A stretch of 64,000 bases of DNA from NCBI GenBank assembly GCA_020161365.1, contig JAIUNU010000005.1:62001-126000 (forward strand), read 5' to 3'. The DNA is from Pseudomonadota bacterium (lineage in GTDB: Bacteria > Pseudomonadota > Alphaproteobacteria > Caulobacterales > Caulobacteraceae). The position numbers and the translations under genes are program-made. Shown piece after piece: positions 8,908 through 19,337 of this stretch. Below the pieces are notes generated by a model. The model was not told where the DNA came from and made no database searches. It was given only the letters and a program-made list of their open reading frames with translations. Each line of letters opens with the position of its first letter. The first letter of the stretch is position 1.

Positions 8908-10209
8908 CTAGGGCGTGATGCCGGCCTGGGCCTTCAGGCGCGCGACCATGTCGTTCGACAGGTAGCCGTCGGCGGGGAGTTGCTGGCTCTGTTGCCAGGC
9001 GCGCAGGGCGCGGCGCGTGCCGGCGCCGATGACGCCGTCGGCGGGGCCGGGATTGAAGCCGACCCGCGCGAGCGCGATCTGGGCCGCCATGCGGTCCGAC
9101 ATCGACAGCGGCGTCTCGACCGGCCACGGCGTGACCAGCGGCCCGCCGCCCGCGAACCGATCGGCCAGCAGGCCGATGCCCAGGGCGTAGGACGTCGAGT
9201 TGTTGTAGGTCCGGATCGCGAAGTGGTTCGGCAGCGCCAGGAAGGCGGGGCCCGCCGCGCCGGCCGGCAGGATCAGCATGGCCGGCGAAGCGGCGTCCTG
9301 AGCGGTCCAGGGCAGGCCGTCGGCGCGTCGAACGCCCCGCGCCTCCCACCAGGCCGGAATTTCCCTGGGGCCTTCGGTGACCGAATAGTCGAAGCCGGGG
9401 GGCAGGATCACTTCCTTGGCCCAGCCCACATTGCGCTTCCATCCGCCGTGGGCGAGCAGGTTGGCGGCGGACGCCAGGGCGTCGGCGTCCGATCCCCAGA
9501 TGTCCCGGCGCCCGTCGCCGTCGAAGTCGACGGCGGTGGCGCGATAGCTGGACGGAATGAACTGGGTCTGGCCCATGGCTCCGGCCCATGACCCCTTCAG
9601 TTGGGCGCGCGTCACCTCGCCCGAGTCGATGATCTTCAGGGCGGCGATCAGTTCGCCCTCGGCCCAGGCGCGGCGGCGGCCGTCGGCCGCCAGGCTGACC
9701 ATCGAGCGCACCACGTCGAAATTGCCCTGTAGCTGCCCGAAGGCCGACTCCATGGCCCAGACGGCCAGGAGGATGTCGCGCGGCACGCCATATTGCGCCT
9801 CGATCGGCGGCAGGAACGGCAACTGCTCGCGCTTGTTACGGCCGATCGCGACCCGGTCGTCGCTGATGACGCCCCGGATATAGTCGCCGACGGGCTTGGA
9901 GAACTCCGGCTGGCGGCTGTCGAGGCTGATCACCTTCGGATCCGGAATCACCCCGCTCAGTTCGCGGTCCAGCAGCGCCGGCGACAGCCCGGCGGCGAGG
10001 GCGCGGCCGCGGAAATCCTGCATCCAGGTGTCGAAAGCCAGCTCGCCGGCGGGAACAGGCGTCTGCGGCGTGGGCGCCGGAGCGACGGGCGTCTGCGGCT
10101 TCGGCGCGGGCGAAGGCGGCGGGCTGATAGCGGTCAGCGGCCCCTGCGGAGACGTGTCCGCGCAGCCGGCGAGCAAGAGAACGAGAAAGACGCGACGATC
10201 CATGGCCAT
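8908..10209 (-). CDS. MltB-family lytic murein transglycosylase, lipoprotein
   Basis: A 433-residue lytic transglycosylase. The N-terminus has a lipobox (VLLLAGC), then a Pro-rich linker with repeated PVAPAPTPQTPVPAG-like text. The SLT_2 catalytic domain carries the probable catalytic Glu in LAVWAMESAFGQLQGNF and the family motif GAMGQTQFIPSSY. The C-terminus is a peptidoglycan-binding PG_binding_1 domain (FNPGPADGVIGAGTRRALRAWQQ). It should cleave glycan strands to 1,6-anhydro products in the periplasm, anchored to a membrane. No operon partner is evident. Confidence 0.92.
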   Translation of the reverse strand: MAMDRRVFLVLLLAGCADTSPQGPLTAISPPPSPAPKPQTPVAPAPTPQTPVPAGELAFDTWMQDFRGRALAAGLSPALLDRELSGVIPDPKVISLDSRQPEFSKPVGDYIRGVISDDRVAIGRNKREQLPFLPPIEAQYGVPRDILLAVWAMESAFGQLQGNFDVVRSMVSLAADGRRRAWAEGELIAALKIIDSGEVTRAQLKGSWAGAMGQTQFIPSSYRATAVDFDGDGRRDIWGSDADALASAANLLAHGGWKRNVGWAKEVILPPGFDYSVTEGPREIPAWWEARGVRRADGLPWTAQDAASPAMLILPAGAAGPAFLALPNHFAIRTYNNSTSYALGIGLLADRFAGGGPLVTPWPVETPLSMSDRMAAQIALARVGFNPGPADGVIGAGTRRALRAWQQSQQLPADGYLSNDMVARLKAQAGITP

Positions 10210-10418
10210 GCGAAGGAAGCTACCGGGGTTCGAGGGAAAGCTTCAATCACAAGCGCGCCAGACGGGTGAAGTTCCCGCCGCGTGGCGCGAAAGGCCCAGG
10301 AGCGCATTGACTCAGGCCCCCGTCCTGACTATACGCACCGCCTCCGAAACACCCGGACGTTCCGGCCGTCGTCTTGTGCGCGCCCGAACCTCTCCGCTGA
10401 GTACAGACAGAGACGGTC

Positions 10419-10544
10419 ATGAAGGTTCGCAGCTCGCTGAAGTCGCTCAAGGGTCGCCACCGCGACTGCAAGATGGTCCGCCGCAAGGGCGTCATCTACA
10501 TCATCAACAAGACCGACCCGCGCTTCAAGGCCAAGCAAGGCTGA
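10419..10544 (+). CDS. rpmJ: 50S ribosomal protein L36 (zinc-free form)
   Basis: A 41-residue protein ([20 protein letters not shown]...) matching the long alphaproteobacterial form of L36. It has only one cysteine (Cys17), so the zinc ribbon of the C+ form is missing and this is a C- type protein. It binds the large ribosomal subunit. The HAD hydrolase gene starts inside its stop codon (TGATG), so the two are translationally coupled. Confidence 0.95.
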
Positions 10545-11161
10545 TGACGGGCTCGCGTCCCAGAGCCGTTCTCTGGGATGTCGGCAATGTCATCGTGCGC
10601 TGGGACCCCCGCGCACTGTATGCGAAGATCTTCAAGGAACCGGCCGATCTCGACCGGTTCCTTTCGCATGTCTGCACCCTGGATTGGCATGTCGCGCATG
10701 ATCGCGGCGTGTCGTTCGCCGACAACGCCGCGTCGCTGATCGCGCGCTTTCCCGAACATGCGGCCGAAATCCGGGCCTGGGACGATCGCTTCGACGAGAT
10801 GCTGTCGGGGCCGATCCCCGAGACCGCCCAGGTCATCGACGCGTTGGCGGCGCGCCAGGTTCCCCAGTTCGCCCTGACCAACATGCCGCAGTCGAAGTGG
10901 CCGGTCGTCCAGGCGATCTCGCCCGCGCATTTCGGCCATTTCCGCGACGCGGTGGTCTCGGGCGACGAGGGGGTGATCAAGCCCCAGCCGCGCATCTACG
11001 AGATCGTCCTGGAGCGCACGGGGCTGTCCGCCCACGATCTCCTGTTCATCGACGACAGCGCCGCCAATATCGCCGCTGCGGACGCCTTGGGCTTCCACAC
11101 GCATCACTTCACCGACCCCGGAGCCCTGCGCGGCGCCGTCGAGGCGCACGGCTTGATCTGA
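10544..11161 (+). CDS. HAD-superfamily hydrolase (subfamily IA)
   Basis: A 205-residue HAD phosphatase-like protein. Motif I is LWDVGNVIVRWD, the DxGNV form seen in YihX-type sugar phosphatases and haloacid dehalogenase-like proteins. Motif II is the Thr in FALTNMPQ, the conserved Lys is in EGVIKPQPRIYE, and motif IV is LLFIDDSAANI. It should hydrolyse a small phosphorylated (or halogenated) substrate in the cytoplasm. The start at 10544 overlaps the rpmJ stop by one base; a longer frame to 9896 runs through rpmJ and is not used. The functional meaning of the coupling is unknown. Confidence 0.87.
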   Translation: MTGSRPRAVLWDVGNVIVRWDPRALYAKIFKEPADLDRFLSHVCTLDWHVAHDRGVSFADNAASLIARFPEHAAEIRAWDDRFDEMLSGPIPETAQVIDALAARQVPQFALTNMPQSKWPVVQAISPAHFGHFRDAVVSGDEGVIKPQPRIYEIVLERTGLSAHDLLFIDDSAANIAAADALGFHTHHFTDPGALRGAVEAHGLI

Positions 11162-11235
11162 CAACGGCGCGCCTCCCCATGGCGTGATCGGGCGGTGACG
11201 CCTATCTGGGGCGCGTACGGATCCGGAGCCTCTCC

Positions 11236-12111
11236 ATGAACATCTCGATGATCGGCCTTGGCGCCATGGGCGCGGCCATAGTCCGCAATCTGCTGGCCAA
11301 GGGGATGAAGGTGACGGTGTGGAACCGGTCGCCCGCCATCGTCGATGCGCTGGTCGCTGAGGGCGCTATCCCGGCCGCCGACGCCGACGAAGCGTTCCGG
11401 GCCGATGTCGTGCTTTCCATGCTGGCCCAAGACCAGGCGGTGAAGGAGGTTTTGGTCGATAGCGGCGTCCTGGCGCGGGCGCGCAAGGGCGTGGTCCACG
11501 TCAACCTCGCCACGATCTCGACCGCCCTAGCCGGCGAACTCGCCGCCCTGCATGCCGAGCTCGGCCTCGGCTATGTCGCCTCTCCGGTGTTCGGCCGCCC
11601 GCCCGTCGCCCAGGCTGGCGCGCTGAACGTGCTGGCGGCTGGCGCGCCGGACGCCGTCGCAACCGCCATGCCGGTGTTGGAGCAACTGGCCGCCAAGGTC
11701 TGGCCGCTCGGCGAGGATCCCGTCCGCGCCAACGCCCTGAAACTGGCCGGCAACTTCATGATCGTCTCGGCCATCGAGTCGATGGGCGAGGCCGTCGCCC
11801 TGGGCGAAGCCTACGGCGTTCCGGCCCCTGAGCTGCTGGACATGTTGAGCAGCACCCTGTTCGCCGCCCCGATCTACAAGATCTATGGCGGCATGATTGC
11901 CGAGCGACGCTACAGCCCGCCCGGCTTCGCGGCCGAGCTGGGCCTGAAGGATGTGCGCCTCGTGCTCGACGCCGCTGAGGCCAAGGGCCTTTCGATGCCG
12001 CAGGCCGATCTGGCCGAGGCCAGTCTGGAGATGTTGCTGGATGGGGATGGCAGGGGACTCGACCTGGCCGCCCTGGCCGAGATCGCGAGAGGACGTGTGG
12101 ACGGCCGTTGA
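11236..12111 (+). CDS. NAD(P)-dependent beta-hydroxyacid dehydrogenase / imine-reductase-like oxidoreductase
   Basis: A 291-residue protein of the 3-hydroxyisobutyrate dehydrogenase superfamily. The N-terminal Rossmann fold begins ISMIGLGAMGAAIVRNLLAKG, with the following VTVWNRSP loop favouring NADP. The conserved catalytic Lys region is NALKLAGNFMIVSAIESMGEA. The reaction should be reversible oxidation of a beta-hydroxy acid, or reduction of an imine; the substrate is not identifiable. It is a single gene downstream of the HAD hydrolase and upstream of gapR, on the same strand. Confidence 0.85.
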   Translation: MNISMIGLGAMGAAIVRNLLAKGMKVTVWNRSPAIVDALVAEGAIPAADADEAFRADVVLSMLAQDQAVKEVLVDSGVLARARKGVVHVNLATISTALAGELAALHAELGLGYVASPVFGRPPVAQAGALNVLAAGAPDAVATAMPVLEQLAAKVWPLGEDPVRANALKLAGNFMIVSAIESMGEAVALGEAYGVPAPELLDMLSSTLFAAPIYKIYGGMIAERRYSPPGFAAELGLKDVRLVLDAAEAKGLSMPQADLAEASLEMLLDGDGRGLDLAALAEIARGRVDGR

Positions 12112-12186
12112 ATCGCGCTTCCCAGCGGCGCGGCTTCGAACTAGGTTCCGCGCCTCCCATTTCCAGCCTTTTCCGCGAGACCGCCC

Positions 12187-12456
12187 ATGGCCGACGACGC
12201 CATTCCCCACACCGACGTCCTGAACTCGACGGCCCAGGGCCAGCTGAAGTCGATCATCGAGCGCGTCGAGCGCCTGGAGGTCGAGAAGGCCGAGATCATG
12301 GAGCAGATCAAGGAAGTCTACGCCGAGGCCAAGGGCAACGGCTTCGACGTGAAGGTGCTGAAGAAGGTTGTCCGCATCCGCAAGCAGGACCGCGCCAAGC
12401 GCCAGGAAGAAGACGCCATCCTGGATCTCTATCTGTCGGCGATCGGCGAGATCTAG
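12187..12456 (+). CDS. gapR: GapR, DUF2312 chromatin protein
   Basis: An 89-residue, highly charged helical protein with the DUF2312 signature (GQLKSIIERVERLEVEKAEI ... EVYAEAKGNGFDVKVLKKVVRIRKQD). It matches GapR, the nucleoid-associated protein of Caulobacter that binds AT-rich, overtwisted DNA ahead of replication and transcription and stimulates type II topoisomerases. GapR acts as a clamp-like tetramer. It is essential or nearly so in C. crescentus. The long N-terminal coiled coil is evident from the heptad pattern. It is not part of an obvious operon, although a small hypothetical gene follows 48 bases later. Confidence 0.95.
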   Translation: MADDAIPHTDVLNSTAQGQLKSIIERVERLEVEKAEIMEQIKEVYAEAKGNGFDVKVLKKVVRIRKQDRAKRQEEDAILDLYLSAIGEI

Positions 12457-12503
12457 GTTTTTAGGGGTGCGTCGGCGCGCACGGTCGGGGATACTCCCTG
12501 CCG

Positions 12504-12839
12504 ATGCGCGCCAAGCCGCCCGATCCGAAAGAACAGGCCAAGCGGGCCGCGCTGAACGCGCTCAAACGGGCGCGTCGCGCGGCCGAGAAGTCGGGCGTCG
12601 AACTCTCCGAGTGGGAAGGGGAGTTCCTGACCAGCGTCGCCCAGCGGGTCGAGACCTACGGCCGGGCCTTCGCCGATCCTGAGAAGGGCGCGCGCGGCCA
12701 GGCCCTGTCGGGCAACCAGGCCATCAAGCTGAAAGAGATCGCCCGCAAGGCCAAGGGCGAGAAGAAGCCGATGAAGCGCGGCAAGGGTTTCCAGCGTCGC
12801 GGACGACCGGAACCTGAACCGGACGGCGAGGAAGACTGA
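12504..12839 (+). CDS. Small basic hypothetical protein downstream of gapR
   Basis: A 111-residue protein, strongly basic with many Lys and Arg and a charged C-terminal tail (KPMKRGKGFQRRGRPEPEPDG). I do not recognise a family. The middle resembles a helical segment (ALNALKRARRAAEKSGVELSEWEGEFLTSV). It lies 48 bases downstream of gapR on the same strand and may share its transcript. A nucleic-acid-binding role would be a guess based only on charge. Codon use and GC are like its neighbours. Confidence 0.7.
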   Translation: MRAKPPDPKEQAKRAALNALKRARRAAEKSGVELSEWEGEFLTSVAQRVETYGRAFADPEKGARGQALSGNQAIKLKEIARKAKGEKKPMKRGKGFQRRGRPEPEPDGEED

Positions 12840-12872
12840 TCGCCATTCGGCCTTGGAAGGCCGCCGTCAGCC

Positions 12873-12964
12873 TCACGCTCTAGGCTTCACCGTCGCGCGG
12901 GCCGGCTTGAGCAGGGCCTTCAGGCGCTGTTCGCGCGACAGCGGGCGCAGGATCAGCGGGCTCA

Positions 12965-12965
<1 letters not shown>
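12873..12965 (-). CDS. Possible 30-residue ORF coupled to the tacA stop
   Basis: On the minus strand an ATG at 12965 overlaps the tacA stop codon (TGATG) and is preceded by AAGGAAG, a good ribosome-binding site lying inside the last codons of tacA. The frame reads MSPLILRPLSREQRLKALL... and ends after 30 residues at 12873. The peptide is basic and short. There is no known family and no codon-level evidence of selection. It is listed because the start context is unusually good for such a short frame. Confidence 0.35.
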
Positions 12966-14434
<1,469 letters not shown>

Positions 14435-14728
14435 TGAAACATCCACCAGAACCGGCCGTGCCCACATGGAGCAGGGCTCTTGTTGGCTCAGAGTGATACA
14501 GCTCGCGGGTAAACACCGGCTTTCAGAGAGGTGTCGCGAACCTTAAACATTATAGTTAACAGTGACTTCCGGCATCGAAGGGTGTGGCCGGCCGCGAAGG
14601 CGCCGGAAAGCTCGACCTGATCTCGCGCCGCGACGTCGATCATCGCGCTGGACTTCCACGCCCTTGCTGACGGATCGTGGATCAGGGCCTCGCGCGGCGT
14701 GCGAGGCCGAGACCCGGGGGGGGGCGTC

Positions 14729-15382
14729 ATGTTCGTTGGGCACTATGCAGGAGCGTTGGCCGCCAAGGCGATCGAGCCGCGCGCGCCGCTCTGGAGCTAT
14801 GTGCTGGCCTGTCAGGCCATGGATATCGCCTGGGGCGGCCTGCTCATCGCCGGCGTCGAGAAGGCGTCCGTCGATCACAGCCTGCCGGGCAGCGCCCTGA
14901 TCCTTTCGCACATGCCCTACACGCATAGTCTGCCGGCGGCGGCGCTTTGGTCCGTCGCCGTGGCGACCGCGCTGGTTCTGCTCTTGAAATTACCCCGGCG
15001 GGCGGGCCTGTTCATCGGTCTGGCCGTTCTGTCGCATTGGCTGCTGGATTTTCTGGTCCATCGCCCGGACCTGCCGCTGATCTGGAGCGGACCCAAGGTC
15101 GGCCTGGGCCTATGGAACCACGCCGTGCTCGAACAGGCCGTGGAGATGGGCCTACTGGCCATGGCCGGGGCCGCCTGGGCTTGGCGGCGCGGTCAGCAAG
15201 GACACGGCTGGGCCGGGGCTGTCGGCTTTCTGGGCTTTCTGCTGGTCTTGCAGGTCGTTCCACTGCTCAAGCCCCTCGCGGGCGACCCGGTCAGCTTGGG
15301 CGGTGCGGCGGTCGCCACCTATCTGGTGACCTGTCTGGTGGCCTTTTTCGTCGAGCCGCGAACCCGGAAAGCGCGCGACTAG
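14729..15382 (+). CDS. YdjM-like membrane-bound metal-dependent hydrolase
   Basis: A protein of about 217 residues with at least four hydrophobic segments. Two histidine motifs of the YdjM/DUF457 family are recognisable: HMPYTHSLP, and SHWLLDFLVHRPDLPL with the SH-x-LLD core. Such proteins are predicted inner-membrane hydrolases, but substrate and even activity are unproven. A longer frame begins at 14699; the ATG at 14729 is preferred because the conserved part starts MFVGHYAGALAAKAI. It precedes pepF on the same strand with a short gap. Confidence 0.72.
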   Translation: MFVGHYAGALAAKAIEPRAPLWSYVLACQAMDIAWGGLLIAGVEKASVDHSLPGSALILSHMPYTHSLPAAALWSVAVATALVLLLKLPRRAGLFIGLAVLSHWLLDFLVHRPDLPLIWSGPKVGLGLWNHAVLEQAVEMGLLAMAGAAWAWRRGQQGHGWAGAVGFLGFLLVLQVVPLLKPLAGDPVSLGGAAVATYLVTCLVAFFVEPRTRKARD

Positions 15383-15431
15383 GGGGCTCGAGCATTGCGC
15401 CGGTGGGGGCCGCAGCCCTATCTGCTGACCC

Positions 15432-17228
15432 ATGAACGCGCCCTTCAAGCCTGACACTCCGCCCGAATGGAACTTGGCCGACCTCTATGTCGGCCGAGAC
15501 GATCCCCGCATCGAGACCGACCTGGCCGCCGCCAAGGCCGCCAATGACGAGCTGGCCTCGCTGGAAGGCATGTTCCTGGAAGCCCGCAAGGAGCCCCAGC
15601 GGCTGGGCGTGCTGCTGGATCGCGGCATCACCCTCTACGAGCAGGCGACCAACGGCCTGTGGGGCGTGGGCGCCTATGCGGGCCTGGCCGCGTCGGTCGC
15701 GCGCGACGATCCGGCCTGGGCCAAGTTCGAGGCCGACTTGCGGGCCCGCTCGTCGCAGATCGCCGCCGAAAGCCTGTTCTTCACGCTCGAGCTGAACCAG
15801 CTGGAAGACAGCGAGATCGCCAAGGCGCTGGAGGCCCATCCCGAGGCCGCGCGCTGGACGCCGTGGCTGCGCCGCGTGCGCCTGTCGCGGCCGCATGAGC
15901 TGTCGCCGGAGCTGGAGCGGTTCATCGTCGACAAGGCCCCGGCCGTCGCCAACTGGGTGCGGCTCTACGACGAAACCCTGGCCAAGCTGACCGCCAAGGT
16001 CGGCGACGAGACCCTGACCCTCGCCGAAGCCCTCAATCGCCTGTCGGACCCCAGCGTCGACCGCCGCAAGGCTGCGGCCGATGGCCTGGCCCGCGCCTTG
16101 GAAGAGCGCGCCTCGACCCAGGCGTTGGTGCTGAACACCCTGGCCTTCGAAAAGCAGGTCGAGGACCGCTGGCGGCGCTATGAAACGCCCGCCCAGTCGC
16201 GCCACCTGGCCAATGAGGTCGACGCCGACGCGGTCGACGCCCTTGAGCAGGCGGTGGTCGAGGCCTATCCGCGCCTGTCGCATCGCTACTACGCGCTGAA
16301 GGCCAAGGTCATGGGCGTCGAGGCGCTGGACTACTGGGACCGCAACGCGCCGCTCACCGCCGCCGCGCCCCGCGCCTACGCCTGGGACGAAGCCAAGGGC
16401 ATGGTGCTGGAGAGCTTCCAGGACTTGGCGCCCAAGTTCGCCGACGCCGCCCGGGTCTTCTTCGACAAGCCGTGGATCGACGCCAAGCCGCGGCCGGGCA
16501 AGCAGTCGGGCGCCTTCGCCCATCCCGTGACGGCCGACCGCCATCCGTTCGTGTTCATGAACTACATGGGCGAGCGCCGGGATGTCCTGACCCTGGCCCA
16601 CGAGCTGGGTCACGCCGTTCACCAGACCCTGTGCCAGCCGCTGGGCACGCTGCTGGCCGACACACCGCTGACCCTGGCCGAGACGGCCTCGATCTTCGGC
16701 GAAGGCCTGGTGTTCGACCGGCTGCTGGCCGAAGCCACGCCCGAGGACCGCAAGGGCCTCTTGGCGGGCAAGATCGAGGACGGCCTCAACACTGTCGTGC
16801 GCCAGATCGCCTTCCACCGCTTCGAGCGCCGCTTCCACGAGGCCCGTCAGGACGGCGAGTTGTCGCCCGACCAGATCGGCCCGCTGTGGCTTGAGGTGAT
16901 GGGCGAGAGCCTGGGGCCGGCCGTGAAGCTGAACGCGGGCTATGAGCATTACTGGGCCTATGTCAGCCACTTCTGCCATGCGCCGTTCTATGTCTATGCC
17001 TACGCCTTCGGGGATCTCCTGGTGCGCGGCCTGATGGAAAAGCGTCGCGAAGACCCCGAGCGCTTCGCGCCGCTCTATGAGCAGTTGCTCGCCGCTGGGG
17101 GGACCAAGACCTATGTCGAGGCCCTGGCCCCGTTTGGGCTCAACCCGCGCGAAAAGGCGTTCTGGGCCGCCGGCTGCGCCCAGCTGGAGCGGCTGGTCGA
17201 TGAGTTTGAAGCCTTGGTTGATTCCTAA
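15432..17228 (+). CDS. pepF: Oligoendopeptidase F (M3 family)
   Basis: A 598-residue zinc peptidase. The catalytic HEXXH is HELGHAVHQ at about residues 390-394, with the third zinc ligand in LAETASIFGEG downstream. A further family motif is YVYAYAFGDLLVRGL. Oligoendopeptidases cut short peptides of roughly 7-20 residues in the cytoplasm. The start has no obvious alternative. It is followed by a palindromic repeat and then the ABC1 kinase gene. Confidence 0.92.
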   Translation: MNAPFKPDTPPEWNLADLYVGRDDPRIETDLAAAKAANDELASLEGMFLEARKEPQRLGVLLDRGITLYEQATNGLWGVGAYAGLAASVARDDPAWAKFEADLRARSSQIAAESLFFTLELNQLEDSEIAKALEAHPEAARWTPWLRRVRLSRPHELSPELERFIVDKAPAVANWVRLYDETLAKLTAKVGDETLTLAEALNRLSDPSVDRRKAAADGLARALEERASTQALVLNTLAFEKQVEDRWRRYETPAQSRHLANEVDADAVDALEQAVVEAYPRLSHRYYALKAKVMGVEALDYWDRNAPLTAAAPRAYAWDEAKGMVLESFQDLAPKFADAARVFFDKPWIDAKPRPGKQSGAFAHPVTADRHPFVFMNYMGERRDVLTLAHELGHAVHQTLCQPLGTLLADTPLTLAETASIFGEGLVFDRLLAEATPEDRKGLLAGKIEDGLNTVVRQIAFHRFERRFHEARQDGELSPDQIGPLWLEVMGESLGPAVKLNAGYEHYWAYVSHFCHAPFYVYAYAFGDLLVRGLMEKRREDPERFAPLYEQLLAAGGTKTYVEALAPFGLNPREKAFWAAGCAQLERLVDEFEALVDS

Positions 17229-17235
17229 ATCCCTT

Positions 17236-17341
17236 GTGTCATCCCGGCCGCAGCGAAGCGGAGCGCCGGGACCCAGGGGGAACCGCAGTGCGCTTGGCCT
17301 CTGGGTCCCGGAGAAGCCCTCCGGGCTTTCCCGGATGACAC
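17236..17341. repeat. Dispersed 106-bp palindromic intergenic element, copy A
   Basis: The ends form an inverted repeat (GTGTCATCCCGG ... CCGGATGACAC) around inner complementary segments such as CCGGGACCCAG and CTGGGTCCCGG. The element sits between pepF and the ABC1 kinase gene. A closely similar element lies at 52359-52465. Such a structure would fold into a long hairpin in RNA and resembles known families of dispersed palindromes in Caulobacter, although I cannot count genome copies. Confidence 0.8.
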
Positions 17342-17362
17342 GAGTTTTGGACAGGGTGAGCT

Positions 17363-18715
17363 GTGACTGACCGCAACGATCCCGAACGCGACCGCCTCTC
17401 CGGCCGCCTCTCACGCTTCGCCAAGGTCGGGGCGGGACTGTCGGGCGCGGCCGTCTCGTACGGCGCCAACCGGATGTTCGGCGGCGACGAGGCCGACGCG
17501 CGTAACGCCAAGGCGCTGAAGGCGGCGCTCGGCGGGCTGAAGGGACCGCTCATGAAGGCGGCCCAGATGTTCGCCACTGTTCCCGACCTTTTGCCCCCCG
17601 AGTTCGCCAAGGAGTTGGCGGAACTGCAGACCAACGCGCCGGCCATGGGCTGGCCGTTCGTGCGTCGGCGCATGGCCGCCGAGCTGGGCGCCGACTGGCA
17701 GAGCCGGTTCGCCAGCTTCGAGCACGAGGCCGCCGCCGCCGCCTCGCTGGGTCAGGTTCACCGCGCCACCATGCACGACGGTCGCGCTCTGGCGGTGAAG
17801 CTGCAGTATCCGGACATGCAGAGCGCTGTCGAAAGCGATCTGGGACAGCTGCGCGCCCTGATCGCCCTGATCAAGCGCATGGACGGCGCGCTTGACCCGT
17901 CGGAGGCGATTGTCGAGATCGGCGACCGCCTGCGCGAGGAGTTGGACTACGCCCGCGAGGCCAAGCTGATGGCTGTGTACGCCAACTTCTTCGCCGATCG
18001 CGCAGAGATCCGGACGCCGTCGCCCGTGCCCGAGCTCTCGACCGGCCGGTTGCTGTCGATGACCTGGCTGGACGGCCAGGGGCTGCTGACCTTCAAGTCG
18101 GCGCCGCAGGCGGTGCGCGATCGCATCGCGGCCCTGTTGTTCGAGGCTTGGTGGAGCCCGATGACCCATCTGGGGATCATCCACGGCGATCCGCATCTAG
18201 GGAACTACACCTTCGCGGGCGAGGGCGCAGCGCACCTGAACCTTCTCGACTTCGGCTGTATCCGCGTCTTTCCCCCGAAATTCGTGGCGGGCGTCGTCCG
18301 GCTGTATCGCGCGCTCGCCAACGATGATCGCGCCGAGCAGGTTGAGGCCTATCGCAGCTGGGGCTTCCAGGGGCTCAGCGACCCCTTGGTCGACGCGCTG
18401 AACGTCTGGGCGCGGTTCATCTACGGCCCGCTGCTGGACGACCGTGTGCGTACGGTCGCCGACGACGTCCCGCCCGGCGAATACGGTCGCCGCGAGGCGT
18501 TCAAGGTGCGCCAGGCCCTCAAGGCCGTCGGCGGCGTGACGATCCCGCGCGAGTTCGTGTTCATGGACCGCGCGGCGATCGGCCTGGGCGCGGCCTTCCT
18601 GCACCTGGACGCCAGCCACAACTGGAAGCAGTTGTTCGAGGCCTCGCTGGAGGGCTTCTCCGAAGAGGCCGTGGCCGCACGCCAGGCCCAGGCGCTGGCG
18701 GCGGTGGGGCTCTAG
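17363..18715 (+). CDS. ABC1/UbiB-family atypical kinase
   Basis: A 450-residue ABC1 (ADCK/UbiB) protein. Visible motifs: the Lys in RALAVKLQYPDM, the Ala-rich KxGQ-like loop, and the catalytic HGDPHLGNY followed by LLDFGCIRV. Family members (UbiB, COQ8) are ATPases needed for ubiquinone synthesis in the inner membrane. This protein could act in that pathway, since coq9 and ubiX lie 14-18 kb away, but it lacks the long C-terminal membrane helices typical of UbiB and may be a paralogue. It starts at GTG 17363; a GGTGAG lies close upstream. Confidence 0.85.
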   Translation: MTDRNDPERDRLSGRLSRFAKVGAGLSGAAVSYGANRMFGGDEADARNAKALKAALGGLKGPLMKAAQMFATVPDLLPPEFAKELAELQTNAPAMGWPFVRRRMAAELGADWQSRFASFEHEAAAAASLGQVHRATMHDGRALAVKLQYPDMQSAVESDLGQLRALIALIKRMDGALDPSEAIVEIGDRLREELDYAREAKLMAVYANFFADRAEIRTPSPVPELSTGRLLSMTWLDGQGLLTFKSAPQAVRDRIAALLFEAWWSPMTHLGIIHGDPHLGNYTFAGEGAAHLNLLDFGCIRVFPPKFVAGVVRLYRALANDDRAEQVEAYRSWGFQGLSDPLVDALNVWARFIYGPLLDDRVRTVADDVPPGEYGRREAFKVRQALKAVGGVTIPREFVFMDRAAIGLGAAFLHLDASHNWKQLFEASLEGFSEEAVAARQAQALAAVGL

Positions 18716-18749
18716 GCGCAGCCGTCCCCGTGTAGAACGGCGGCGAGGG

Positions 18750-19337
18750 CTACTCGTACTCCGCCAGGAGATGCTCCAGCCGACGCTGCTCGGGCTTCAT
18801 CACCCAATAGAAGCGCAGGGTGTTCCAGCCATAGCTGGCCGCCAGGGCGAAGACGCAAAGGGCCATGGCCTGGAATCCGGCGGCGGCGCTCATGCGACCG
18901 TCGTCCTTGAGGTGGTCGACAGCCATCCACAGCGGGAACAGGAACACCGGCGTCAGGGCGCAGAAGGTCATGTAGTTTCGCCGGGCCGCCTGGTTTTGGG
19001 CCAGGAGGCTTTCGAGGGTGTCGCGCATCGGCTGGCCCGTGGGGCGGCGGCGGGCTCGGAAGCCGTTCCAGAACACGCCGATCAGCACCACCCAGCAGAC
19101 GCCCAGCATCGCCAGTCCCGGCCAGTCATGCGCGAAGGCGTCGCCCCGATAGGCGGCCACCCCAGCCACGACCGTGAACACGCTCATCGCGCCGAAGGGG
19201 ATGGCGGCCAGCAGGAATTCCGTCCTGCGGCGGGCGTTCAACATTGTCATCAGTTCCTCCATCAGCCGGGCCTGCTGCTCTTCGGACGGGCGGTTGGCCT
19301 CCGACCGCCAGACCTGTTCGAGGCGCTCAAAGTCCAT
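18750..19337 (-). CDS. Membrane protein partnered with an ECF sigma factor (putative anti-sigma)
   Basis: A 195-residue protein with a cytoplasmic N-terminus of about 40 residues (MDFERLEQVWRSEANRPSEE...) and four predicted membrane helices. Its start overlaps the end of the upstream ECF sigma gene by 11 bases, so the two are co-translated. A membrane protein with a short cytoplasmic head, encoded immediately after an ECF sigma, is the usual layout of an anti-sigma factor. I infer that role from position and shape; no anti-sigma motif is clear. Confidence 0.7.
   Translation of the reverse strand: MDFERLEQVWRSEANRPSEEQQARLMEELMTMLNARRRTEFLLAAIPFGAMSVFTVVAGVAAYRGDAFAHDWPGLAMLGVCWVVLIGVFWNGFRARRRPTGQPMRDTLESLLAQNQAARRNYMTFCALTPVFLFPLWMAVDHLKDDGRMSAAAGFQAMALCVFALAASYGWNTLRFYWVMKPEQRRLEHLLAEYE

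Noticed and set aside
14543..14559. Two TTAA half-sites upstream of tacA
   Set aside because: The spacer is nine bases instead of seven; not a full CtrA box, although degenerate control of tacA remains possible.
15291..17414. 707-residue minus-strand frame opposite pepF
   Set aside because: A mirror of the pepF coding sequence; composition-driven open frame in GC-rich DNA with no family match.
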